A stretch of DNA of 64,000 nucleotides. Origin: Streptomyces flavotricini. Its GTDB lineage: Bacteria > Actinomycetota > Actinomycetes > Streptomycetales > Streptomycetaceae. A program made the translations under genes and the position numbers. The notes under the pieces are model-generated. The model did not search any database, had not been told where the DNA came from, and saw only the letters and a list, made by a program, of their open reading frames with translations. The stretch spans positions 4,057,309 to 4,121,308 of the forward strand of contig NZ_JAINUL010000001.1 in assembly GCF_020639365.1 (NCBI RefSeq), given 5' to 3'. This document shows positions 42,343-49,859 of the stretch, piece by piece; the stretch's first letter is position 1; each line of letters starts with the position of its first letter.

Positions 42343-44925
42343 TCAGTTCCTGAACCGGCCCCACCAGCGGCGCGGGGGCTCCTCGGGTGTCGGCGCCGTC
42401 TCGGGGGCCGCGCGCAGGTGCGCGGCCATCCGGCGGGTCGCCGCCTCCTGCTCGGCGTCGCCCACGGCGCCGTGCAGGGCGGCCGCCCGCTCGAGTCCGT
42501 CGGCGGCTTCGGCCGGGCGGTCCAGCAGGCACAGCGTCAGCGCCATGTCCGCCAGCACCACGGCCTCACCGCGGCGGTCCCCCGTGGCGGCGAGGAGGGC
42601 GCAGCCCTGCCGCTGCGACTCCAGGGCCTCCTGCGGCCGCCCCGCCAGCCGGAGCAGCCGGCCCAGGTTGGCCCGTACCGCGCCCTCGCCGTGCCGGTCG
42701 CCCACCTCGGCGAACAGCGCGAGGGCCTCCTCGTACCGGGCCTGCGCCTCACGGAACCGTTCGGTGTTCCCGCCCGCGTCCCCGGCGGTGTCCCCGGCCG
42801 CCGTGTCTCCGGCCGCCGTGTCTCCGGCCGCCGTGTCTCCGGCCGCCGTGTCTCCGGCCGCGTCGTCCGTCAGCGAGCCTGCGATCGCGTTGAGCAGCCA
42901 GGCCACCGCGGCCCGGTGGCCCAGGCTCCGCAGGGTGGCCAGGGCCTGCTCCCGCGCGGCCGAGGACTCCTCCCGGCGCCCGGCCCGCCAGAGCATGTCC
43001 CCGAGGACTCCCTGTGCGGTCGCGGCCCTGTGGTCGTCCCCGGTCTCCTTCAGGAGGCGGTGAGCCTCCGCGCTCGCATCGACGGCCTCGTCCACCCGTC
43101 CCGACTGCTCCAGGACGTGCGCGAGGTTCACCAGCACCGTCCCCTCCGCGTGCCGGACCCCCTCCGCACGGAAGATCTCCAGGGCCCGTTCGTGGGCCTC
43201 GCGCGCCTCCTCCCACCGGTGTTCCCGCGTGTGGATGGAGCCCAGCAAGTTGAGAGACCTGGCCTCCCCGGACCGCTCGGGAACCTCGCGGAACAGGACG
43301 AGGGACTCGTCCAGCAGCGCGGTCGCCTCCGCCATCCGGCGGGCGTCCAGGAGAGCGATGGCGAGGTTGTAGAGCGCGGCGGCCGTGTCGGTGCGGTCGC
43401 CGGACTCCCGGCAGACCGCCACCATCCGGCGTGCGACCACGAGGGCGTCCGACGCATGACCGTAGAGATCGAGGTACGGGCCCAGCAGGCCGGCCAGTTC
43501 GAAAGTGATGTCCGGCCTGCCGGCTTCGGCCGCGAAGCCCACCGCGTCGACCAGCATCGTGCGTTCCCCGTCCAGCCATCGCAGCGCCAGGGCCATCGAG
43601 GGCAGCCCCGGGCCGCTCGCGGGCCGTCCGTCCACCCCCAGCGTCCGGCAGGCCACCTCGGCGTCGAAGACCAGGCTCGCCAGGAAGGTGTCGGTCACGT
43701 CCTGGCGCCGGTCCTGCTCGGCGTGCTCCTCGCCGCGCTCCCGCGCGTACAGCCGGACCAGGTCGTGCATCCGCCAGCGCCCCGAGCCCACCGGCTGTTC
43801 GGTCAGCATGCTGGCCCGTACGAGCGCGGCCAGCGAGGCCCGTACGGCGGCGAGCGCCTCCGGCGGGTCGGCGGGGTGCGGCAGGCAACCGCGGGTCAGC
43901 AGGTGGGCGTACGCGGTCGCGCAGTCCGGCCCGGGGACCAGGGTCAGCAGGCGCAGCAGCCTGGCCTGGTCGGCGGGGAGCCGCGCGTACGAGAGGTCGA
44001 AGGCGGCCCGTACGCCCACGGGGACTTCCCCGTCCCCGTCCTCGTCGATGTGCAGGGTCGCCAGGCGGGTGCGCGCCCCGGACAGCTGCCGCGCCAACTC
44101 GCCCGCGGGCAGGCCCGGATCGCCCGCGAGGAGCGCCCCCGCCACCGTGAGGGCCAGCGGCAGACGGCCGCAGTGCTCCGCGATCTCCGCGAGCGCCCCG
44201 GGGTCCCCGAGCGGGCGCGGGTCCTGCGGCCAGGTCCGCAGCAGCGCCGCGGTGAGCAGCTCGGCGGCCGCGTCGGCCGTCAGCTCGTCGAGCACGACGA
44301 TCCGCCCCGGGAATCCGGGTGCCACGAGCCGGTGCCGCGAGGTGACGAGCAGCCGGTGCGCGTCCTGGGCCGGTACGAGGTCCCGCACCTGGGCCACCGA
44401 CCCGGCGTCGTCCGCGACGATCAGCACCCGCTCCCCGGCCCGGGCCCGCGCGGCCAGCTCGGCCCGGTACAGGTGCAGCCGGGCGTCCGGGGAGCCCGGT
44501 ACGTCGGCGTCCCGGATGCCGAGGTGGCGGAGCATCTCGTGGACGGCCCCGGGGCCGTCCACCGCGCCGTTCGGGGCGTAGCCGCGCAGCGCGAGGAAGA
44601 ACACCCGGTCCCCGAACCCGCCGAGCTCCAGGGCCCGGTGGGCCGTGGCCACCGCGAGCGCGCTCTTGCCGACCCCGGCCAGCCCGGCGACGACGGCGAC
44701 GCGGGAGCCACCGCCGTCACCCTCGCCCAGTACCCCGAGCAGCTCCTCGACGGGGCCGTCCCGCCCGACCAGCACAGCGGGCGCCTCGGGCAGGCCGGCC
44801 GGCGCCTGGGGCGCGGGGCCGGCGCCGGGCCCGTAGCCGACGTTGGTGACGTGGTCCCCCGCCACCTGCATGATCGTCGCGTTCCCCTCGGCGCGCGCCC
44901 ACTGCTCCGCCCGCCCGCCGCTCAC
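42343..44925 (-). CDS. STAND NTPase (NB-ARC) with TPR repeats
   Basis: 860 aa from GTG 44925, overlapping the stop of the upstream membrane gene. Opens with MQVAGDHVTNVGYG, a tag seen at the head of STAND/effector proteins. NB-ARC: Walker A GLAGVGKSALA, Walker B ERVLIVADD, LLVTSRHR and GRLPLALTVAGALL. Then a winged helix (MHDLVRLYARE) and TPR-like repeats to the end (ALYNLAIALLDARRMAEA). A 15-bp repeat interrupts the TPR region. Signal-sensing ATPase, perhaps controlling the coupled toxin-like operon; ligand unknown. Confidence 0.9.
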   Translation of the reverse strand: MSGGRAEQWARAEGNATIMQVAGDHVTNVGYGPGAGPAPQAPAGLPEAPAVLVGRDGPVEELLGVLGEGDGGGSRVAVVAGLAGVGKSALAVATAHRALELGGFGDRVFFLALRGYAPNGAVDGPGAVHEMLRHLGIRDADVPGSPDARLHLYRAELAARARAGERVLIVADDAGSVAQVRDLVPAQDAHRLLVTSRHRLVAPGFPGRIVVLDELTADAAAELLTAALLRTWPQDPRPLGDPGALAEIAEHCGRLPLALTVAGALLAGDPGLPAGELARQLSGARTRLATLHIDEDGDGEVPVGVRAAFDLSYARLPADQARLLRLLTLVPGPDCATAYAHLLTRGCLPHPADPPEALAAVRASLAALVRASMLTEQPVGSGRWRMHDLVRLYARERGEEHAEQDRRQDVTDTFLASLVFDAEVACRTLGVDGRPASGPGLPSMALALRWLDGERTMLVDAVGFAAEAGRPDITFELAGLLGPYLDLYGHASDALVVARRMVAVCRESGDRTDTAAALYNLAIALLDARRMAEATALLDESLVLFREVPERSGEARSLNLLGSIHTREHRWEEAREAHERALEIFRAEGVRHAEGTVLVNLAHVLEQSGRVDEAVDASAEAHRLLKETGDDHRAATAQGVLGDMLWRAGRREESSAAREQALATLRSLGHRAAVAWLLNAIAGSLTDDAAGDTAAGDTAAGDTAAGDTAAGDTAGDAGGNTERFREAQARYEEALALFAEVGDRHGEGAVRANLGRLLRLAGRPQEALESQRQGCALLAATGDRRGEAVVLADMALTLCLLDRPAEAADGLERAAALHGAVGDAEQEAATRRMAAHLRAAPETAPTPEEPPRRWWGRFRN
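42794..42860. repeat. 15-bp minisatellite inside the NTPase gene
   Basis: Four perfect copies of CCGGCCGCCGTGTCT plus a partial fifth. They encode a (GDTAA)-type Gly/Asp/Thr run between TPR units and keep the frame, so copy number can change without breaking the gene. Confidence 0.9.
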
Positions 44926-45332
44926 GCGGGTGTGCCCGGCTCTTCGCCGGTCCGGTCGGCGGTCCGGTCGGCGCCGGTCTGCCGGATGCGGCTGTCGTCC
45001 CGGGCCGTGGCCTCCTGGTCGACCGGCCCGGCGGGGCTCGCCCCGGCCGACTGGCTGATCCGCGAGGTGCCCGAGGCCTCGGCCTTCTGCCGTACGGGGC
45101 GTTCCGGGGTCGGGGGCGGGGCGGGGGCGGTGGACGCCGTACCGGCCCACCAGGCTCCGGCCAGCCCGGCGGCCGCGGTCATGGCCCCGGCGAACCCGGC
45201 GGCCACGGCGACGGCGTCGGAGTCCTTTCCGGGCAGCCACCCGAACGGATCCGCCTGGGCCGCCTTGAAGCAGACGAAGAACACCGCCGCCGACCCCAGG
45301 ACAACGACAACCCACCGCAACGGACGCGACAT
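44922..45332 (-). CDS. Membrane protein preceding the NTPase
   Basis: 136 aa from ATG 45332. Two membrane helices (WVVVVLGSAAVFFVCFKAA and VAVAAGFAGAMTAAAGLAGAW) and a long Pro/Glu/Arg-rich cytoplasmic tail. Stop overlaps the NTPase GTG (GTGA). Such small membrane proteins commonly precede STAND NTPases in Streptomyces and may anchor them. Function unknown. Confidence 0.82.
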   Translation of the reverse strand: MSRPLRWVVVVLGSAAVFFVCFKAAQADPFGWLPGKDSDAVAVAAGFAGAMTAAAGLAGAWWAGTASTAPAPPPTPERPVRQKAEASGTSRISQSAGASPAGPVDQEATARDDSRIRQTGADRTADRTGEEPGTPA

Positions 45333-45368
45333 CGGCCCCCCTAGAACCCTTGATCCGAACCGCCGAAT

Positions 45369-45680
45369 CTAGCAGCGGTACCCGTCGGGGACCTGGAGAA
45401 GGGCCACGAAGACCCAGACCATGACCGCGGCGCCGGCCAGGCCGCCGAGGAGGGCGGCGGCCAGGTTCCAGCGGCCGACGTACGCGACGAGCACGCCCCA
45501 CCAGGCCGTCGCGAGGAGGGCGAGCAGCGCCCCGTAGAAGAGCAGGGCGAGGCCGTTGGCGGCCCCGTTCACACCGACGTCGCAGGCCCGCCAGGCGGTA
45601 TTGAGCAGCACCGCGCCGAGCACGCCCGTGCCCAGCCCGGCGAGCGGGGCGATCACACAGCCCAGCTGTCCGCGCGTCAC
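45369..45680 (-). CDS. Small membrane protein, candidate immunity protein
   Basis: 103 aa from ATG 45680, overlapping the toxin-like gene stop by 4 nt. About three membrane helices and two Cys residues. No known family. Direct coupling to a predicted toxin suggests immunity or export help, as with the small membrane protein at 5053-5373; inference from position. It sits 36 nt before the next gene. Confidence 0.78.
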   Translation of the reverse strand: MTRGQLGCVIAPLAGLGTGVLGAVLLNTAWRACDVGVNGAANGLALLFYGALLALLATAWWGVLVAYVGRWNLAAALLGGLAGAAVMVWVFVALLQVPDGYRC

Positions 45681-46852
45681 GAGGTGCTCCTGATCTGCGG
45701 GACGTCCTTGCCCTCCCGCTTCGCCTGCTCCATCCGGTCCATGGCGTCCTCGATCCCCTGCTTGAGCTGGTCTTCCGTCATGTCCTTGCCGTACTTGTCG
45801 TACAGGTCCATTCCGATCCTCATGGTGATCTGGTCGCCCTGGTCGTCGTCACCCGTCAGCAGGGTCTCCCCCAGCGAGGCGCCCTTGATCAGGGTGTCCG
45901 GGTCGAATCCTGCGGCTCGGCCGATGTACCCGTAGTGGATGTTGGAGTAGATGTCGTAGAACACCTCCCGGTTCTGGCCCGGCTGCTTGAAGAAGTAGTC
46001 GTTCTTCGTCTGGAGGTCGAAGTGCTGCTGAAGCTGGGGCTTGTGGTCCCAGTCCTGACCGGGGGCCACCTTCAGGCCCCACATCACGAGCGCCGCGTTG
46101 ATGTCGCTGCCGTAGTTGCGCCCGAAGTCGTACCACTGCGGCTCGCGCAGCAGGGCCTGCAGCTGGTGGACGGTGTCGGAGTCCACGTTCCGCTTCATCT
46201 CGTCGAAGATCCACTTCTCGGCCTCGGTGAACTTCTGCTCGCTACGCGCCGACCCGGTCGGCGGGATCACCGGCTTGGCGGTGGCGTTGAAGCCGCCCAT
46301 CGTCCCGTCGAAGGGGTTGGAGTCGACCACCACGGCCTGCAGCGCCTGCCGGATGGCCTTGTCGAACTCGTCCACCGCGCGCACCGCCTCCGCGATGTGC
46401 GCGGTCCACGAGTCCTCCGCTTCCCGCATCCCGGGGTCGCGGCGCAGGATGCGGGCCTGGGCGGGGTCCTCGACCCGGGTGAAGTCGAAGCTGGCCCTGC
46501 CCGCCGTGGACACCGCCATGCCGGCGTCGACGGCGTCCTTGCGGGCCGAGTCGACCTTCTTCTTCAGGTCCACGAAGCCCGCGTGGGCGTCGCGCAGGAG
46601 CGCGGCGACCGCCTTCGCCTCGGTCTGGGCGGCGGTGTACTCGCGGCGGGTGGTGGCGAAGCGGTCCTGCGCGACCCCGGCGCTGAGACCGAGCCAGTTC
46701 TGGCCGACGGACGGACCCATGGCGACCTTCTGGACGCTCGCGGCGTACCGGTCCTCGACCTTCTTCAGCTCACCGGCCATCGCGTCCCACGCGGTCGCCG
46801 CGGTCGCGAGGAGGCCGAAGTTCGTGGTCATCACTTCCTGGTACGTGAGCAC
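45677..46852 (-). CDS. Polymorphic-toxin-like protein, helical N-terminus plus Ntox44-like C-terminus
   Basis: 391 aa from GTG 46852. Residues 1-130 are long charged helices with NWLGLSAGVAQDRF, like the WXG/LXG substrates of type VII secretion. Residues about 225-325 resemble the type 44 polymorphic toxin domain: PQWYDFGRNYGSDINAAL, PGQDWDHKPQLQQ and YDIYSNIHYGYIGRAAGF (the N-x-H/N-YG-x-x-G-x-AAG pattern). Ntox44 is predicted to be an RNase. No Sec/Tat signal. Heads a coupled run with two small membrane proteins and a STAND NTPase. Confidence 0.75.
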   Translation of the reverse strand: MLTYQEVMTTNFGLLATAATAWDAMAGELKKVEDRYAASVQKVAMGPSVGQNWLGLSAGVAQDRFATTRREYTAAQTEAKAVAALLRDAHAGFVDLKKKVDSARKDAVDAGMAVSTAGRASFDFTRVEDPAQARILRRDPGMREAEDSWTAHIAEAVRAVDEFDKAIRQALQAVVVDSNPFDGTMGGFNATAKPVIPPTGSARSEQKFTEAEKWIFDEMKRNVDSDTVHQLQALLREPQWYDFGRNYGSDINAALVMWGLKVAPGQDWDHKPQLQQHFDLQTKNDYFFKQPGQNREVFYDIYSNIHYGYIGRAAGFDPDTLIKGASLGETLLTGDDDQGDQITMRIGMDLYDKYGKDMTEDQLKQGIEDAMDRMEQAKREGKDVPQIRSTS

Positions 46853-47114
46853 GTCTCCCCCAACTGTCCATATCAGCAAGGTGTGTTCGGAACTCGCACC
46901 ACACCACCTTGCCAGGGCGGCGGTCGCTCGCGCCCCAGAGATCGGCGGGCGTGTCGACGATCTGAAGGCCCCGGCCGCCGCCGTCCCGGTCCTGCGGTTG
47001 GGGGATGGGCGCGCCGCCGCCGCTGTCGTGGACCTCTAGGCGCACGAGGCGCTCCGGACGGAGAAGGCGGGGCAGGTGGCCGGGCACCTCGCTCCAGGTC
47101 CTGCCGCTGGGCAT
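46770..47114 (-). pseudogene. Truncated HATPase_c_2 anti-sigma-like remnant
   Basis: Retained homology (about 46890-47100) is VRLEVHDSGGG, GGGRGLQIVDTPADLWG and GKVVWCEF, i.e. the G1, G2 and final strand of the ATPase. The N-terminal N box is absent, lost at a junction near 47090. The frame then runs over the toxin gene start. Its layout matches 1005-1412 of the intact trio. Confidence 0.7.
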
Positions 47115-47328
47115 CCCCGGTCAGGCCGGTCTCAACGGGCCGTTCGCGCTCCTGGAAACACCCGAGCACCAGCACTCTTCCCACGCCGAGACCCAGCGCG
47201 GCAGCCTTCTCGGACGGGACCGGGACGAGCTCGGCATCCTCACTCGGAAGTGTGCGGGGCTGCGATCCCAGGCCCTCAACTTCGTTGAGAACAAGGGCCT
47301 GTTGGATCGGCTCTCAGGAGAACGATGA
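47089..47328 (+). pseudogene. Truncated XRE/DUF5753 regulator remnant
   Basis: Only the C-terminal third of a Scr1-type regulator is left: LQVLPLGIPGQAGLNGPFAL, LLETPEH, RDELGILTRKCAGLRSQAL and LLDRLSGER. It matches VTIQVMP and the MIRAQAL region of the intact protein at 1568-2428. The HTH and N-terminal DUF5753 part are missing. The stop still overlaps the DUF397 remnant start. Confidence 0.7.
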
Positions 47329-47516
47329 ACACCGCGCTCACGTGGTCCGAGTCGAGCTACAGCGGTGACGGAGGCGGGCAGTGCGTCGAGGTCGCCACCT
47401 GCACCGACCGGGTGCACGTGAGGGACTCGAAAGTCCCTCACGGCCCCTCGCTCCCTACTCTCTCCCAGCGCGTGGTCCCACCTCGCTCAGTGGGTCAGTG
47501 GCTGAGCGGGTAAGAG
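47325..47516 (+). pseudogene. Frameshifted DUF397 remnant
   Basis: Reads LTWSESSYSGDGGGQCVEVA and VHVRDSKVPHGPSL correctly, then leaves the family pattern. The neighbouring frame gives the proper ending LLSPSAWSHLAQWVSG with a stop at about 47506, so one extra base lies near 47453. Same overlap with the XRE remnant as in the intact trio. Confidence 0.7.
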
Positions 47517-47767
47517 TGTCGGCCCGTCTCTTCGTCGATCTCCGAGTGGGCCTTCTGCAACATCTGGGACGCGAGATCCATCAGCGCGCGAGCGCCTGCG
47601 ATCTCTTCCCCGACCCGCAGCTGCTCCGGGTCGGAGGGGTGGCGCATGGCGTAGCCGTGCGCCCTCATCTCGGAGCCGTCACCGAGCCTGACCATGGCCG
47701 CCGCGCTGGTGCGGTGGCCTTCCTCGGTGAATTCGAGCTCCACGTGCCACCCGACTAGTGTGGGCAT
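47495..47767 (-). CDS. DUF1876 domain protein
   Basis: 90 aa from ATG 47767. dsRBD-like alpha-beta pattern: WHVELEFTEEGHRTSAAAMV, GYAMRHPSD, and ALMDLASQMLQKAHSEIDEETG. DUF1876 proteins are small, common in Streptomyces and of unknown function. Its 3' end overlaps the DUF397 remnant. Upstream is the large inverted repeat. Confidence 0.85.
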   Translation of the reverse strand: MPTLVGWHVELEFTEEGHRTSAAAMVRLGDGSEMRAHGYAMRHPSDPEQLRVGEEIAGARALMDLASQMLQKAHSEIDEETGRHSYPLSH

Positions 47768-47878
47768 GGTTCATCACCTCCAGGGGGTCACCCTGCCTCC
47801 AGGGTGCGCCCGGGGTGGCAGGAACGCGAGCGGAGGCTGCGGGGGCGGGGGCGGGGTTCCGGTCGGGCGGGGTCGGGA

Positions 47879-48218
47879 TGGTGTCCGGGGGCGTCCCGTC
47901 AGTCCACTGTCCTTCCGTGTCGGGTCGGTCCGTCAAGGGCGCTCCCTTCGGTCGCGTCGCTTCGCGATGGCCTTCGGCCCCCCTTGACTGACCGCCCCGC
48001 CCCGGAATGCCATAAGACTGCCGGGAAGCCCCCGAAGGAATGGCCGGGAGGTTACCGGGCAGGGACGGGCCCTCAGCGATGCCGACCGGCGGTCTCGGCC
48101 GGCCCTGTTCCCGTCCCGGGACCACCATCCCCGGCCATGGCAGGGGCGCCCCAGATCGCTACGCGCTCCTCACGTCTCAGCGTCCGGCGACCGTCTGGGG
48201 CCGGACATAAGCCGCCCA
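47879..48218. repeat. Left arm of large inverted repeat
   Basis: About 340 bp whose reverse complement recurs at 48468-48811. By eye the best blocks are near-identical: CAGTCCACTGTCCTTCCGTG, CAAGGGCGCTCCCTTCGGTC, AAGACTGCCGGGAAGCCCCC and GATCGCTACGCGCTCCTCAC. The middle of the arm has diverged. No credible protein on either strand. Confidence 0.88.
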
Positions 48219-48467
48219 CACACCAGGTGTGAAAGGTCTTTTCGGCGGCTGCACGCCGCCGGAGGACGCCAAAAGACGTTCACGGGCGGCTTTCCGGGCG
48301 CCTGCAGACCGTCTGACGACGAAAAAGGGGCGAGATGAGGGCGAGAGGGAGTCTGATGCCGGATTTCTCAACCTCCCACTCCGACAGGGCGGTTCATGGG
48401 TTCCGATCGGTCACCAAAAGGGACAAGCGGGCCGCAGGCGCCCCATCGGAGGGGTTGGTGCCGGTCA
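48219..48467. other. Spacer of the large inverted repeat
   Basis: 249 bp between the two arms. Contains CACACCAGGTGTG, a perfect palindrome around 48218-48231, and A-rich runs (AAAAGACG, GAAAAAGG) unusual in this genome. Small open frames (up to 79 codons) have no convincing composition or RBS. No gene called. Confidence 0.5.
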
Positions 48468-48811
48468 TGGGCGGCTTATGTCCTGCCCCAGACGGCCGTC
48501 GGACGCTGAGGTGTGAGGAGCGCGTAGCGATCTGGGGCGCGCCCCGTCCTTGCCGGGGCCGGTGGTCCTGGTGAGGCGGGATGTGGCTGAACCGGGTGGC
48601 AAGGGCCGCATCCCTGACGCACCCCTGGGCCTGACTGTCCCCCTGACCGTTCCTTCGGGGGCTTCCCGGCAGTCTTGTGGCATTCCGGGGCGGGCCGGGC
48701 AGTCAAGGGTGGAGCGCAGCGACATCGCGGAGCGACGCGACCGAAGGGAGCGCCCTTGACGGCCCGGCCCGACACGGAAGGACAGTGGACTGCCGGGAAA
48801 CCCCCGGACCA
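48468..48811. repeat. Right arm of large inverted repeat
   Basis: Inverted copy of 47879-48218. Its inner end contains GCCCCAGA...TCTGGGGC, an approximately 53-bp sub-module that could itself fold into a hairpin and is also present, inverted, in the left arm (about 48147-48202). From 48812 to the next gene start at 48947 I see nothing else. Confidence 0.88.
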
Positions 48812-48946
48812 CTCCCGACCCCGGACGACGGCACTCTGCCCCGCCCACCCCCGAGGCGCGCCGATCAAGGCATTTGCCCGCCCGTCCGCGGCAGTGGAGG
48901 CTGTGGAGGCAGCGGGGAGCGAACGTGAGTACGGGGGAGGCTTGTG

Positions 48947-49660
48947 GTGAGCGAATACCGAAGCGGGCCGGGGCGGTGGACGGGTGCCTCGTTGGCCGTC
49001 CTGTCGGTGATACCGGCGTTGATCAGCTGGTCCCTCTTCTCCGGGCCGCTGCCCGACGACATCCGGCGGTACGAGGACTACGCCGCCGCCCCGCCCTGTG
49101 CCGACAGCACCGGCGACTGCATCCGTACCCTGCCCCTCGCCGTCGACCACACGGTGGTCAAGAAGGGCAAGGGCGGCAAGTTCGAGGCCACGCTCTCCGG
49201 CCAGGACAGCCGGAAGATCGTCGTGCTCTTCGGGGACCCCGGGCCGCTGCTCGCTCAGCTGGAACCCCGTGATCAGGTGACCGCCACCGTGTGGCGCGGC
49301 CGGGTCATGACCGTCAGCAAGGGCGACGTCCGGCAGAGCTCCGCCGACGAGCCCCGCGACGACGCCCAAATGATCGCCGGGCTCGGCACCTTCGCCGGCC
49401 TGGTCGCGGCCCTCGGGCTCGCCTTCGCGACCGCGCTGCTCGCCGGGCTCGGCGGGCGTCAGCCCTGGACCTGGCGCTCGCTCGGGATGCCCCTGCTCAT
49501 CGGCTCGGCGCTCACCTGCCTCGCCGTTGCGGTCCCCGCCCTCCTGATCGGGCTCCCCTGGTGGGTCGTGCCCGGTGTCACGGTGCCGTTCGTGGCGTAC
49601 GCCGCCTGGCAGCTCCACCGGTACCGGCAGCGGCAGCAACGGTCCGACCGCGTGGAGTGA
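48947..49660 (+). CDS. Membrane protein of unknown function
   Basis: 237 aa from GTG 48947, with GGGGGAGG 6 nt upstream; the GTG one codon earlier is also possible. One N-terminal helix, an extracytoplasmic domain with paired Cys (PPCADSTGDC), a stretch DHTVVKKGKGGKFEATLSG, then three further helices and a basic C-terminus. No recognised family. Confidence 0.82.
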   Translation: MSEYRSGPGRWTGASLAVLSVIPALISWSLFSGPLPDDIRRYEDYAAAPPCADSTGDCIRTLPLAVDHTVVKKGKGGKFEATLSGQDSRKIVVLFGDPGPLLAQLEPRDQVTATVWRGRVMTVSKGDVRQSSADEPRDDAQMIAGLGTFAGLVAALGLAFATALLAGLGGRQPWTWRSLGMPLLIGSALTCLAVAVPALLIGLPWWVVPGVTVPFVAYAAWQLHRYRQRQQRSDRVE

Positions 49661-49859
49661 CAGATTCCTCTCCCGCTCCGTGAACCGCAGCCCGGCCCCT
49701 GCCTACCCTGCCCGGCATGGGTAGGAACAGGAAGCCGAGATGGTGGCGGGTCTGGTCACGGGTCTGGCGGGCCGGGCTGCCCGCCGGGTCGGCGCACGTC
49801 TGGCCGTTGCGCTGACCCGGCCGCCCGGGTGCGGGGCGACGCCCCGGCCCGCGCCTCCC

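Noticed and set aside
48219..48467. Insertion sequence or integrase inside the inverted repeat
   Set aside because: No transposase or recombinase motif in any frame and too short to encode one.
47780..48946. Several ORFs of 60-150 codons on both strands within the large inverted repeat
   Set aside because: Arg/Pro/Gly-rich, no ribosome-binding sites, and mirrored in both arms as expected from the repeat; not supported as genes.
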